Source: Halichondria panicea
Taxonomy: Eukaryota; Porifera; Demospongiae; Suberitida; Halichondriidae
NCBI RefSeq assembly: GCF_963675165.1
Contig: NC_087377.1
Span: 12,324,632 to 12,388,631, forward strand
Direction: 5' to 3'
Length of the DNA stretch: 64,000 bases
Under the pieces are notes generated by a model. That model saw only the letters and a program-made list of their open reading frames with translations, searched no databases and was not told the DNA's origin. Below, piece by piece: positions 50,641 through 62,952 of the stretch (positions are counted from its first letter, which is position 1; the number at the start of each line of letters is the position of its first letter). Position numbers and translations under genes: made by a program.

Positions 50641-51215
50641 AATGAACAAAGGACCCTCGGAAAAACCGTGACACACCTCAACATTATTGAATGTGATAAA
50701 TACGCGTAGCGAGGTTTCACTGCAGTGCATCCATAGTTACAGCAAGGACAATCTCGCTACCATTTATCAAGTGGTGAAAACCTACTGAACAATAAAGTAC
50801 ATAGGAGTGCAAATGATAAGCATCATTCAACCAATAAACACATTCTGTACTAGGGTGGGTAGATTTGGTAAAGATGTCAGAATGGATAAGCAATAAACAC
50901 TCCGATTCAAAACAGAGGGTATAAGATCCACTCTATAACTAGAGCACCGAAGTGCAAACCCTTTGGACATGGTGCCTACAACACAAAGATGGTCAAAAAA
51001 ATTAACACTATAACGCCTAATATAAGTTAGAAGTTAGAATATAATAAAAAATATAAATAAATATTATTATGCCAATCAAAACAGGCACCAACACGCGGTT
51101 AATACATGTACTCTTACTAGTGACTGCTACTGAACACATGCACACACACTCAACAGATTAGGATTAAAAACTAAAACCGGCTAAAAATAATGTTGACCTC
51201 AAAGACGAAGTAGAC

Positions 51216-51710
51216 CTATATAGGAATGCTGCATCCACCATAACGGTAGGTTTTCATGTAGGTCCTATATATAAAAGTTATAAAATAAAAAAACAATGTG
51301 TTTCTAGGATGTTTGTAGAGTTGCAGGTTTTGAATGCTTTTTGTAGTGGAGCATAATTTTGAAGTTAGCGGGAGACGGTTGTAGTGCAGAGCACCTGAAT
51401 ATTCAAAACTGCTTCGGTAATGTTCGGATTTTGGCTGGCCTATGTTTCCTGATCCACGGGTCCCACTGTACAGTGATGAATTGAGCTTGAACTTGTTCGT
51501 CAGGTAGGGAGGGGAAAGGTTCAGCAGACATTTGTGCACTTGGGTGAGCATGAATCTTTGGTGCCTTTCATGGAGTGTGATCCAGCCAAGTTGGTGCCTG
51601 AAGGGTGAGCTGCTGGTGCGTGGAGGTTTTGCCAATATCACACGTACGTATTCCATAGTTCTGGAACTACTATTGTCGATAAATGGTATCCAATGCATAC
51701 AATTATACAC
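51216..51710 (-). mobile_element. Non-LTR retrotransposon remnant (C-terminal part of reverse transcriptase ORF)
   Basis: A minus-strand open frame reads LGWITLHERHQRFMLTQ, VHKCLLNLSPPYLT, then SGALHYNRLPLTSK and later IQNLQLYKH. This order (LxWLxxxxR, K..L.G.AP.YL, ...WN.LP...R, ...F...L) is the usual end of LINE reverse-transcriptase proteins. The catalytic domain is absent, so it is a 5'-truncated copy. It belongs to no receptor gene. Confidence 0.65.
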
Positions 51711-51895
51711 TCACAAAACTAGTTAACTTGATCAATGATGATATTTACTTCAATACATGACTGTATCCAGACTCTAATGTATGTCAAAAAGTCACTCAAC
51801 ACATGCAGTACGTATATTAATGTTGTTTTTTGTTTCCAACACCCCTATCTACTAACTCATTTGTGGGTGTAGATCAACAATGCAATGAGAACCCA

Positions 51896-51942
51896 CCTAT
51901 TAAATTCTCAACTAGAAGGCTTCTAGTTGAGAATTTAATAGG
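51896..51942. repeat. Perfect 47-nt hairpin
   Basis: CCTATTAAATTCTCAACTAG and three more bases meet the full reverse complement around a single central base. Confidence 0.85.
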
Positions 51943-51999
51943 TTAGTGTTTCACTATAGGCTATATGGTGAGAACTGGTCTGGCAGTCAAGTCATTGAT

Positions 52000-52591
52000 C
52001 AGGGGCGTAGCTACCATTGTTTCCTGGTTGCCCAGAAACCCCCCAGGAGCTGAGAAAATTGGGCAGGGCTCCCTATAATTGAAATCATGCAGCCCTGCCC
52101 ATCTTTTCACATGTGGCTGCAAATCAATAATCAGAGCAGCACCGTGAAGCGTTTCACTTTGGCTTTGTCTCAGCTAGTTAGTCTCAGCTAGCTAGCTACC
52201 TCAAACAAAGAAGACCAAGACTTAAGTTCTAGATCTAGTATCAATCCTGAATGCTCCAGTATTCTCAGACTCAGCTCTAAGCACAACTTTATTCAAGAAG
52301 TGTACAAGTTTAGAACAATCTCAGCCACATGAAACCTCTCAGGTAAATGACATTTAATTGTTGCTCAGCTAGACTAGCAATACACAATTGGCACCTGCAT
52401 GCCTAGTATGTTACGTCTATCTTCTCACAAACATGTAAAAAAGTCATGAACAATAGTCAATAACAGTAGGTGTGTCCCAATCAAGAGGGTGTGGTACCTG
52501 AAGTGGGCGTGGCCACAAACATTTCGCGGCGCTAATGCGCCGCTGATTTTTCTGAAGAAACCCCTGTCTCAAAAGTCTGGCTACGCCCCTG
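52000..52591. mobile_element. Non-autonomous element with CAGGGGCGTAGC ends, abutting R8
   Basis: Ends CAGGGGCGTAGC and GCTACGCCCCTG, flanked by TTGAT on both sides (5-bp duplication, as for 32579-34133). It ends 31 bp before the R8 start codon, so it probably supplies part of the promoter or 5' leader. Confidence 0.75.
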
Positions 52592-52622
52592 TTGATAAAG
52601 TACCTTTGTCCTGCCTCCATGC

Positions 52623-54711
52623 ATGATGACACATGCTGAGACTAGATCTATTTGGGTTTTAGTGGTTGGTAAGTCACTGTTTATAACTTGCATGCCAGTT
52701 GCTGTACAGTAACTAGTCTATCGTTTTGCTAGAAAGTTTCATGTTAGTGTCATGCATGCTTGCTCTCTTCACTATACAGGTGTACCATTGGTGTTTGGTA
52801 GTCTGACTCGTGACTACACTGAGACGCCCTGTGTTGGGGATGTGATATCCGTCACGTGCACAGTGCCTGGAGTTTCCTTGGATTGGGACGTGCCTGATCC
52901 AACTAGGAATATACGAATTATTGCGTCAACCGAACCATTCCAACGAGATCAGTACTCAGTCACATTAGTGATATTCAACTCCACTAGTTCAATAATCACC
53001 TCCAGTTTGAGTTTCCCTGCAGCTGATGCGATCACTATTGGATGTTTTCCTATACTACAACCGGAGTTGAGGGAAGAACTCATCATACTGACAGCTAGTG
53101 AGTCTATTAGCCTGGGCTTTTTACAATGCCATAAACCTCTTACTTTACAGCTACTCCTTCACCACCGACTGGATTCAGTGACTTAATTCTGAGCAGCTCA
53201 GCCATTGAAGTCAGTGTATCTGTGCAGTGGGACCCTCCTACTGAGACTGGTGGTAGAGATGACCTCACCTACACAGTGACCATCTCACCTCTGGCCCAGC
53301 TCTCTGTTACTGTCCTCACATCCACCTCTGTCACTGTGACTGCCCAATACAATGTGGACTACACTGTCAGTATTGTCGCTACCAACTGTGCTGGGAACAG
53401 TACAACAGCTGAATACAACTTTACGATTGGTGAGTCAATATGGTCTTTATAAATAGTACACTATATTATTATACTGACCCCCTCTTATGCAGGTGGCTGT
53501 CCTGTGTTGACTGACCCCATGAATGGAGTGTTTGGACCAGCCTCCAGCAGATTACCAGGATCCACAGTAACCATCCAATGTGATGCTGGATATGTATCTG
53601 CTGTTACAATGGTGACATGTGCGGATGCACTGATTTGGAGTGCCGACCCTGAGGCTATTGAGTGTATATCAATACCCACACTCCCTCCCACAACTCGTGA
53701 GTTGAGTTCTTGATTTTACAAAAACTTATTTGTTCACCTCACATGCAGCTCCAATGAACTGCACAGCTCCACTATCCTCACCACAGAATGGTACTATCAG
53801 TGATCATTCAGTACCAGCTATTCCCGGTACACAAGTGACCTTCCAGTGTGACGATGGACTGTTCCCTGAGAGGATAATGACTGCCACCTGTCTAGCTACA
53901 GGAGAATGGGACAAGATCCCGGGGAAGATCGTCTGCAGAAATGAGTCTAGTAAGCTATACCTGCATGGTTTATGGTTCGGTGTACTCAGATCAAAAGTTC
54001 GAATTACTAAAATTCAAATGAGCGTATAATTATAATGTTCAATTTTTACATCAATCATATTCCTTGTACCCAGTTTCCTGTGTTCTGCCTGCTCCTCCAC
54101 TTAATGGAGCATTACTCACTAACTGTCAGAACACTAACCTAGTCGAGGGCTCAGTCATTACCTTCCAATGTGATCCTGGGTTTTCACTGGTGGGTGAAGC
54201 AACTGTCACTTGTAACAACTCTGGTCTTTGGTATCCTGACCCGGCTCTATTGGATTGTGTATCTAGAAGTTGTACGTACACACAAGTACTATAATTATAT
54301 AATTATAAACTGATACAAGAACACACTTTTAGTAAAAATGAATAGCTATAATCATAGTCTTACTCTTGTGATGCACGCCCTCCCATTGTTTATTGGAACT
54401 CTCTATACATATATTTTTCGCTCTAAAAATGTTGCCTCCTCCCATGCACAGTTCAATCACCCATCCTATTTACCGGAGAGGTTCTTTCTATCAGTGTGGT
54501 TGTCACTGCAGTTGCTTTCACAGTCATTGGATTCCTCACTGGACTCCTAGTGATGCACCTTTGCTCTCGTAAGAAGGCAGTGTACTCTCTAGCAACTGAA
54601 GAACAAGCTAACGTAGGACCCACTGCACCAGTTGGTCCTGTTTATGAGGAGGTGTCACCACCCAAAGAGGAGATTGAACTGAACACTAACCAGGCGTATG
54701 GACCAGTATAG
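52623..54711 (+). CDS. R8: Ig-FN3-CCPx3 transmembrane receptor, intact and compact
   Basis: Exons, all phase 1: 52623-52668 (MMTHAETRSIWVLVV), 52780-53097 Ig-like, 53151-53429 FN3, 53493-53696 CCP, 53749-53949 CCP, 54074-54271 CCP, 54452-54711 membrane and tail. They give 501 residues. The leader's hydrophobic core continues across the first splice (IWVLVV plus GVPLVFG), which supports this start; an upstream in-frame TAA excludes a longer one. The Ig shares TRDYT..TPC and REEL with R1. The helix is about SVVVTAVAFTVIGFLTGLLV, followed by HLCSRKKAVY. The tail has APVGPVYEEVSPPKEE and ends NQAYGPV; a TA insertion gives TAG two codons before the usual end. A 5' transposon (52000-52591) ends 31 bp upstream. 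Confidence 0.88.
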
Positions 54712-56840
54712 GACTGTGAAAATTATAACATTCCCACAGGCCTAATTATCGGTTATAACTACGTATAGTATAGTGTATAGCGTTTTTTGTACGATTTATT
54801 AAATTTTTGCCACAAAAACATTTGCAATGTGAAAAGTTGGTAGAATTGGCCCGGGGAAATACCAAAAAGCGTGGAAACAAGAAAGCAGGCGCAAGCATAA
54901 CGACAATTCGTTAACACAATAATTATGTGAATTGATATGGATATATATATAGATGCAGTCGTCCTAGGCTTTGAGTTGTTAGCCTAAGTCATGTAGCTAC
55001 GTAGATATTCAAGACTCACATTGTTCTATTCTTCTTCTGAGGATCATTCTTCCCAGCAGCTGACAGAGTGAGGTGAGACATACATTCCACTCCACTGTAA
55101 CGGCTCTGTGCATTGGTGTGGGTACATGTGGACATGCATGTAAATAACTGGAGTATGTATAGATTATCGATACGTAATTATTGAATGTACATGTAGGAAA
55201 CCAGGATCGACACAAAGTGTTTTGGAGCAAACCTCTACATGTATGATGCAGAGCAAACCTCTACAGCAATGACTTCTACAGTCCTAATAACTCACCAGTC
55301 TAGAAAATGGAGTCCAGGAACAGCTCGAGGTGCCTCTTGAACACTCTTTTACCCAGCGACGTGGCAAACACTGGCAAATTAACTGTGGACAAGGTAACAT
55401 TAAACATAATGTACAGTACACAAAATAGTTAGCTACTATATAATATTATGCCCATCTTACCCATCTCACCAGTTTGAGCAGCTAGTGTCTCCAGGAAGTT
55501 GATGTGTTGAGGGTAGTGTCTGTGTCGTGAGTGTCTCAGCACAGAGGGGGAGGAGGGAGGACACTCGGTCACCACACCACTCACACACACGATAAAGACA
55601 CTGGAGGGGGAGGAGGGGGACGATCAGATTCAGTTAAAACTGCAACTATATTTTACTCTATCACAACACATATTCAAAACTTAGGACACTTGTATCACTA
55701 GCTATACTTGATCATTCTATTCAAGCACAATCTTTCAAACAGCTGTTTAGGTAGTATAAGACAGTCAAAAGAGCTTTAAGCGCTCAATGTACAACAATAT
55801 AGATTGCCAAGCAGTAGCTTACAAGGTTAGAGAAAAAGATAGAGTGCTGTACAAGTGAATTAAAAGATAGAGATAAGACAAGGAATGTAGTGGTCACCCA
55901 CAACTTGGTGATCTGTTACAGAACACGAAGGATTCGGAAGGTGATACTCTTTACAAGCTAAACTATAACAGGATTGAAAACACAACCACAGCCAGCTAGG
56001 TCCCATAATACAGTGCAGCTAGTATCTTCTTAATGGGGCTTTCTTACTTGTAGTGTTGTTTACACACGGTCAGCTAGTGAACAAATTAGAACATGACTAT
56101 TCTCCACACACAATGAATGAGCTGAGCAAACAATACAATCTTGACAGTACATGTCAAATTATCAGCACAGCCTATATAGTCTAGCTAACTGTACAGTGTC
56201 TCACCATAGGCCTTGGTGACACTAGTGAGAGCAGCAGCCGCCCCTTGTCTAACTGAGGGTGTGCTGTCCTCAAGATTGGCAAAGAACGGTGGGAACAGTT
56301 CATCCAGCCACGATCTGAGAAGACCAGCAGTCACTCAGTTACAAGTCACTAACAAAGCTCCAAATCAAAAACAATTTAATATTATTTTATAGTGTAGTGA
56401 TATCGTACAGACAAAGGAAGTGAGAGCACAGTGCCATACACTTGATTGAATAAAAGTTGATGGATAGCTTTTTGAAAAAATGTATTGTCACTAATCAATT
56501 AATATGTACTAAAATTAGTTACAGTGTTTTTCTCACCTTCACTCATCTAGGAAGCATCCCAGGAAGTTATATATATACCACAGGCGACTAAAAAAGGGGA
56601 CGGGATATAAACTGATTTAAACAATGATATACTAACAATCGCCTCTCACTGGCCAGCTATCGTCATGGAAACACTTCAACAGTACGGTCTCAGACAATCC
56701 TTGTTCACCTGTGTGTGTGTGTGTGTGTGTGGGGGGGGGAGGGGGGTTGCTGAGCTATAATGTGTAAAATGTGTGCTACTCAAGAAATAAAAAAAGGAGT
56801 TTAGGGAATATAATTATGTAATACTTCAGTAGGTTACACA

Positions 56841-56982
56841 CAGAGGAGGTACGACAGGCGCGGTGCAGCTCAAACAATTAACCTTTGATTATCCGCCCAT
56901 GCCCCACCCACGTCGTATGTTTTTGCCTGGTGTAATCAGAGGCTAATTACTTGAGCTGCACCGCGCCTGTCGGACTCCTCTG
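56841..56982. mobile_element. 142-bp MITE with 9-bp target duplication
   Basis: Ends CAGAGGAGGTACGACAGGCG and an approximate reverse complement lie between two copies of GGTTACACA (56832-56840, 56983-56991). Copy 5 of the block (about 49681) has the unoccupied site GATTACACAGGCAC. A 9-bp duplication is typical of Mutator-like elements. Confidence 0.8.
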
Positions 56983-57756
56983 GGTTACACAAGTACAGGC
57001 ACCAGTATCACATGACCACCCACTCACATTAGTGCCCAGCTCTGCAGTACAGATGCAGGCTGCCTCTCTCACTGCATGGTTGGCTGCCTGGCTCTGGGAG
57101 ATGTAGAAGTCCACCTGCACACACATGCACCAAAATGCATCACAGCAAGATTGGGACTGTTTCAATTAATAGCATACGTAAATGTATCTTAAGCTAGTCC
57201 ATATTGCATAAAATTATATTATTAGTCTAAGCACATCATCTTTATTAGGCACTCAAGTGAAAAATCTACACTTTAATGATCAAAGATTAATTTCACAGCA
57301 TGCAAAAATCCTATCACCCACTCACCACTTTGTGGATGCGTTGCACTCTCCTGGTCTGTGTGAACACCCTCCAGGTCTCCTGAGAGTAGAGCCTCACACT
57401 CTCAGCCACATAGTACCTGAGGGGGAGGAAGAAATAGTGAAATACAGTGGAACAATAAACAAAGAATCTTCAGAGAAAAGGAACACTGTAATAATAAGGA
57501 CAGTGCTTCTGTCCCCGAAATTTCCTATATCCTCCGAACAAAAGGAAAACCTCTCTCTCTATCATATCAAGTGCCGTAAATATCAATAACAATAGACAGT
57601 ACGTAACGTTTGAAAATGGTAAGCATCAGTCAACCAATAAACACATTCTGTACTAGGGTGGGTAGATTTGGTAAAGACTTCAGAATGAATAAGCAATAAA
57701 CACTCTGATCCAAACAGCCGGTAAAAACCCACTATACAATAAGTGATATTATTATG

Positions 57757-58057
57757 CAGTAGAACCTCGATTATCCAGCCCTCCATTATCCGGAACCTCG
57801 ATTATCCGGCTTGGCAATTTTCTTTTTAATCAGATTTAATAATTCAGAAAATGAGAGTGTCTCTTAAATGCGCATGTGCTTTGCAGCTGTTACTATGGAG
57901 ACATGCCTGCTTATCTTCTGCGCATGTGCAGACAACCATGTGGCACTGCTGTTTATCAAATAAAGTGGGTGGATCAAGGCGTGGTTTATCGATTCAATTA
58001 TCCGGTTATCCGGCCTGCCCCTGGAACCAAGGTAACCGGATAATCGAGGTTGTACTG
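57757..58057. mobile_element. Pogo/mariner-like MITE
   Basis: CAGTAGAACCTCGATTATCC at the left and GGATAATCGAGGTTGTACTG at the right; same family as 40847-41143. The right flank is TA; the left flank is TG, so one target copy has mutated. Confidence 0.75.
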
Positions 58058-58696
58058 TATAGTTTTGGTAAAGGTCATACAACCTAAAACCATGGACATA
58101 ATGTAGGTGACTGCTTTTAAAGCACTAGACATGCACTCATTGCATACTCACCTGCAATCCTTTGCCAGTTACTCCTCTCTGATCTTACTGAGATGATCAG
58201 CCAGCTCCCTCCAGGTTGGTCGTCCAGAATAACTCTTCATCCATTGGTCAATCAAATCTGTCAAGCAGCCAGTATTGTCATTGCAACACGAATCTTCAAT
58301 CTAGTGGAGATATAATTGAGTGGGTGGTAGTATGATTAAACTAACAACATAACTAGCACTTCACCAAGTATAAAGTTTAATGTACGTGTGACAAAAGAAT
58401 GATAATTACATGCAGATACAATGTCACAGGATTGCAAAATAAACCCACAGCCAGTTACCTATAATATAATAATAATTATGAGTAACAACTATTCTCCACA
58501 TACAGAAAAGAAAACAATGCAAACAAGTAACAATCTTGACAACATCAACAGCTAGTACACCTCAAATCAACAGTACAGGCCGGGGGGGGGATTACTGAAT
58601 TACTGAGCTGTACCACTAATCATGAGCAGTGCTGTTAGTCAGCTAGGAGACTTTATGATGAGGAATTGGTCAGTTTAGAGAATACCATAATTATAA

Positions 58697-58863
58697 CTAG
58701 AAATTTCTGTGGTCCAAAAATTATGCGAATTCTGCGAATGAATGAGTAAACGCAGAAATATTATACGCAAATGCTTATTAACCACGCCTAATTTAACAGT
58801 TGAAAGTTCAATTCGCAGAAATAATTATTATCCGCAGAATTTTTGGGCCACAAAAATTTCTAG
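58697..58863. mobile_element. MITE with CTAGAAATTT ends
   Basis: Left CTAGAAATTTCTGTGGTCCA and right GGGCCACAAAAATTTCTAG are approximate reverse complements. Non-coding interior with GCAGAA/GCGAATTC repeats. Confidence 0.65.
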
Positions 58864-59149
58864 CTATACGGTATATATCACTAGCTCTTTGACCAGCCAA
58901 GTCCATGAGCTACTGAAGGCACATGTATCTTATGAAACCACTCAAAGTAGGCAATGAAATGGCAAATCTAGAAATTGAAAGATCTACTCACCACTTTTGG
59001 TAAAGACTCTAGAGTGGACAAGTAATAATCACACTGAGCCAAAAAACAGACGGTAAAGATCTGCTATACAATAAACATTACGTGAGACAAGAATTAAGGG
59101 TCGTAGCTCTGATGAAGGGTCATACAACTTACAATCATTATTTGATGGA

Positions 59150-59245
59150 CATAATTACCAACGGCTGGTAGCAGTGTGAGTAGGTGTGGTTGTCTCTCCC
59201 CTGAGGGGAGGTGGACCAGGAACTCCCTCGTAGCTGCAGGGGGGG
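59150..59245 (-). pseudogene. HEAT-like exon, upstream part of 54.9-58.3 kb copy
   Basis: The minus strand reads ATREFLVHLPSGERQPHL then LTLLPAVG. A diverged duplicate at 62240-62150 reads GYERVLVHLP, LTTLLPTM. The preceding GATAAAGGGTCATACAA-type intron sequence is shared. Both are orphaned from an intact gene. Confidence 0.4.
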
Positions 59246-59289
59246 AATATAACAGGTGGGTATATATCTCAATGCTTGGCACAGTGGAA

Positions 59290-60630
59290 CCTCTATACTA
59301 ACAGTGACCGTAATAAAGAGGTGGTTGCACAATATGTTTTGGGGGCTTCTGGCTGCATGGTCAACCTGGCTGTATGAAATGGGTGACCACAAAACTCTTT
59401 TGAATGCTGTAACCTCATCTTCATCAGAGCATGAAATACACCACAGCATGGAAATGCTAGATATACACCATTAAACATTATAGTGTTAATGGATATGATG
59501 GTACACCTATGAAACATTGCAAGGTGTGTGTATAGGGGGAGGGGGGTTAGTAACTCAGTCAATAGATGCATTAAATTAATGTGACCAAATTATTTATCTA
59601 TCCAACAAGAATTGACGACAAGGATGAAGGGAACGACAACTCGAAAAGAAACCAAGGATAATTCGATCATGCATGCAGGCGAATCGTGTACTCTACTGTG
59701 GTGCTTATGTGGTGCTTATAATGTATGCATGTATGTCCCACTTACTCATTATACCACTAGGTCTACTACATGACAATATCTAAGGCCAAACAAAGTTAAT
59801 TCTTAGTTTCTCATCATAGTCCGTGCGATTTTAAACCTACCATCCCATCAAATTTTATTGCTGACTGTGCAAAATTTTGTCACGTGACTAGTGGTGCCAA
59901 GTCCATGTCACGGTTGCTAGACAGTGAGTGTAGCTTACCTGCAGCTTGACCTGCATTGTGCATTGATACTAATAGCTAACTACTACTCCATTATATATGA
60001 CTGCAAGATCTGTTGCAAAGTTAGTGCATTTTCTTGCTGAAAATGAAATGCCTACCGTCTTTCTTTAATTACAGCACCCACTAAAAATTACTTATAACTT
60101 TCCAGTGGCACACAAATAAAACAAGAAAAAAACTATAATTCCAGTTGGGCGCTTATATTAGAGTGGCACTTAGCAATAGAACGCAGAGTACTAGTACTAG
60201 TGGCTGTTTCCACGAGGCTATCATCATTAGTTGTACGTGTAGCCTCGATTTAAGGCCATGTTATTCTAGTTACTGAAGTGCCAGCAACAAATAATTCTAG
60301 AAGTTACTTCTCAATTCGCTTCTATAGAGTGGTGCTGTAATAAAGAAAGACAGTCTCCCGTTCCAATTTTTCAGATCCAACTTATTAATGAAACTAACTA
60401 CTTACGTGTTTAATGCTAATCGCAGGGGCCCCTCTCTCAGTACTCCCCAAAAACCTAACTGCTGTCACATGACTCCCAGCCTCTAGCGTGACAGAGATAA
60501 ATAATGGCCACGTGACATCCGCTTAGATCGGTAATGCCAAATGATAGTAATATCTTCGCGTAGGATCTGACGCATTATCTAGATCACAATCATCTATACG
60601 ATCACATACTAGTTAAATTGAGTTACTCAC
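59290..60630. other. Intergenic region
   Basis: Starts with a fragment of the TA-MITE family (ACAGTGGAACCTCTATACTA at about 59280). No supportable gene or RNA was seen. Confidence 0.4.
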
Positions 60631-60635
60631 CTTTT

Positions 60636-61081
60636 CTAGCTCATGGCTATGCAAGCAATTATTACAGCAACGATTACGACAGTAAAAACCACTGCAATTA
60701 CAATAAGGGAGATCACCCAGCCTGGTAGCCCAGTGCCCATAATTACAATAAAATTAGCATATATTTATCAAGATGAAGACATTACTTACTAGCTTGAGCA
60801 CTGAAACTGATACGGTCAACAACTTGGAGACTGTTATTGACCAGCAGAGAGAGCTCAAAGTAGTACGTTGTATATCAGCACTAAGTTCTGGTATGCTAAA
60901 TGGTGTGTCAAGCATTGATGTAATCTCATCCGACAATCCAGTAAATAGTGGGTCAGTTGTATAACGTACACTGCAGGTCTGCCCACTAGCGCTTAGAGCT
61001 GTTGATTTGCTCAAAAAGGATACTCGAGGTGTGAAATATTGTTGGGCCGAAGAGTCTGTATAAAATACAGATGAGCCATAT
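60636..61081 (-). pseudogene. R9: possible minus-strand Ig-like/hydrophobic-end gene, frame disturbed
   Basis: A 292-nt exon (61081-60790) runs from an ATTTCAG acceptor to a perfect GTAAGT donor. Its first part reads SSVFYTDSSAQQYF, SASGQTCSVRYTTDP; its last part, in another frame, reads YYFELSLLVNNS, LQVVDRISFSAQA. The last exon (60721-60636) continues that second frame in phase 1 as SWVISLIVIAVVFTVVIVA and VIIACIAMS, then TAG followed by AAAAG and a GTGAGT donor. The one-base excess in the first exon makes this a probable pseudogene or sequencing error. The C-terminus, hydrophobic and without a tail, resembles R2. Confidence 0.35.
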
Positions 61082-61259
61082 CTGAAATATATAGTTGTTA
61101 GAATGAACCTACCGATAGTATAGGGATAACAAATAAGTTGACTAGGCTCCAGTTCGTTTGTTGCCAAAACAGAAACTTTTACGTTCCAATTTCATCAATA
61201 TCTTTAAAAGTAGCATTACAGAAATCGTTTGGGCAGTCATTATAATAATTATATAATTA

Positions 61260-61378
61260 TAATAGGTATATGCTTAATTGTATGTGAATTAGGGTGTGTG
61301 TGATAAAGGTAGTTCTCTAGACCAAGTTAACCTTACGGCTGAGAGATCAATTATACAATTAATTAAGCATACCTATTA
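61260..61378. repeat. Inverted repeat
   Basis: AATAGGTATATGCTTAATTG at the left and CAATTAATTAAGCATACCTA at the right are approximate reverse complements about 75 bp apart. Confidence 0.55.
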
Positions 61379-62149
61379 TTCATGGAATATTTGGCACAGG
61401 CCTAGCTAGTCACATGCACAGACCAGGTGAGTGCAAGCTGGTTGAGCAGTACATTCACGGAGTGGTAATTATAAGTCTCTGTTTGAAACCAAATTTGGGC
61501 AAACCAAATCCATGATAATTATTTTTCCGCAGCACAAAATAATGTGTTAGTATAGTAGGGTATGTAGGAAGTCTTTTTACAATTTGAATAATAGGCACTG
61601 TGAAATTGAGTTGCACATGCGCAGTAGCTCAGAACACGCCCACATTTTACATGGCAGTAAATCACAGATTGGTCCAATCAATGTTGAAACCACATTTTTT
61701 GAAAGTTTGTTATTTCGCTGCTGAAATTAAAAAGTAATGACATACTCCCATTTTTTAGTGCTATATAATTTATATAGGTTTTTTATTTCACTGCGTTCAA
61801 TAATAGCTAGGTGAAAAATGTGTGACCACCTTACAGGTCTCCTAAGAGTATATAGACCACCCTTAACACCATCCGCCATGCATGCATGCACGCACATAAT
61901 TATAGTATCTGAGGAAGAAATATAGAGGGGACTAAAACAGACATTGGTTCCACCTCAATACTTCAGTCAAGTTTGAGACAAACAGCAGGTAAAGATCCAC
62001 TACACAATAAACATCAACTGAGACAGAGGATTATAGCTCTGATAAAGGGTCATACAATCTACAACCATTATTTGATAACATAATTTCATAGATAAAGGGT
62101 CATACAATCTACAACCATTATTATAATATAATAATTGATGGACATACCT

Positions 62150-62240
62150 ATTACCACATCGTTGGTAGCAGTGTGGTCAGGTGTAGTTGTCTCCTCTGGG
62201 GGAGGTGAACCAGGACTCTCTCATAACCACAGAGGCTGAA
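62150..62240 (-). pseudogene. HEAT-like exon duplicate
   Basis: Diverged partner of 59150-59245 (GYERVLVHLP and LTTLLPTM on the minus strand). A further fragment at about 61815-61870 resembles the VRLYSQETW exon (AGGTCTCCTAAGAGTATATA on the plus strand). Both are isolated. Confidence 0.35.
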
Positions 62241-62786
62241 ATATGCACAATTGAAAGGGAGAGGAGTTAGGACGGAAAATAATATGTTTCATGGTTAATA
62301 CAGCTAGGGGAACCTGAGTCGATTCCAAAATTTTGTATTGGTGTATTGCTACCTAGAATCAAGGCTAAAGAACTTCTAGATTGCATGTAATAAATAGGTG
62401 CATGGTTGACGCATAATGATATTTTGGAGGCTTGGGTTATCTGCATGGCTGTATGATAATAGTGACCGCAAGAGTCGAATTAATGTTAGAACCTCAAGAG
62501 ATTGCATGCTACTGTAGAAGGTGATTATAGGTAAATATAAATACACTCTGCAATGGACAAGGGGAGTGTCTGGAATCAAAGATGTCAGCGTGCCATATTA
62601 AGGCTCCAGGTAGACGGCTCCACATCTCAGCATCTTAAGTTCCCATAAAGGGCATAGGAAACATACTGATGCTAACTTCCCCCTGTTTTGGTTTTAAGTT
62701 ACCTGGCCTGGGAAATTGTCATTTCTGTTGCACTGTATAAGCCTTCTACTATAATGAAACTATTATTATACAGGGAATGCCCACCC

Positions 62787-62952
62787 CAGTGGCGTAGGAA
62801 GCAATTTCTCAATGAGGGGGCTCTAGTTTCTTAAATGGAAAAAAGTACGGCTATCTACATAATTATAGTGCAGCTTGATAAGTCATATTTACTAGCCTAG
62901 AAATAATTATGACGGGCTCCAGCCCCTAGAGCCCCCCCTTCCTACGCCATTG
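62787..62952. mobile_element. 166-bp MITE with CAGTGGCGTAGGAAG ends
   Basis: Left CAGTGGCGTAGGAAG and right CTTCCTACGCCATTG are inverted repeats with one mismatch. It is related by its ends to the 32579, 42990 and 52000 elements. Confidence 0.75.

Larger units (their letters stand above)
54960..58265 (-). pseudogene. HEAT-repeat-like gene, most complete copy, still broken
   Basis: Minus-strand exon order: 58260-58150 (CLTDLIDQWMKSYSGRPTW then LADHLSKIREE and a TAA where copy 4 has Gln), 57425-57325 (YYVAESVRLYSQETW, internal deletion), 57110-57010 (VDFYISQSQAANHAVREAAC then ICTAELGT), 56695-56640 (LLKCFHDDSWPVR), 56325-56200 (WLDELFPPFFANLEDS then TPSVRQGAAAALTSVTKAYG), 55565-55450 (CAETL/HYPQHINFLETL, frame-shifted), 55380-55300 (LPVFATSLGKRVFKRHLELF then TAG), 55085-55010 (VCLTSLCQLLGRMIL). 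Alternating helical pieces with VREAAC and VRQGAAAAL fit HEAT repeats; the first exon has the RPTW..L...L pattern of death-domain folds. Several stops and frameshifts mark it as a pseudogene. The full parent protein is not recognised. Confidence 0.6.

Noticed and set aside
59094-59571. Overlapping minus-strand frames of about 60-100 codons
   Set aside because: Only the short HLPSGERQPHL-type exon piece recurs elsewhere; the rest covers a MITE fragment and has no support.
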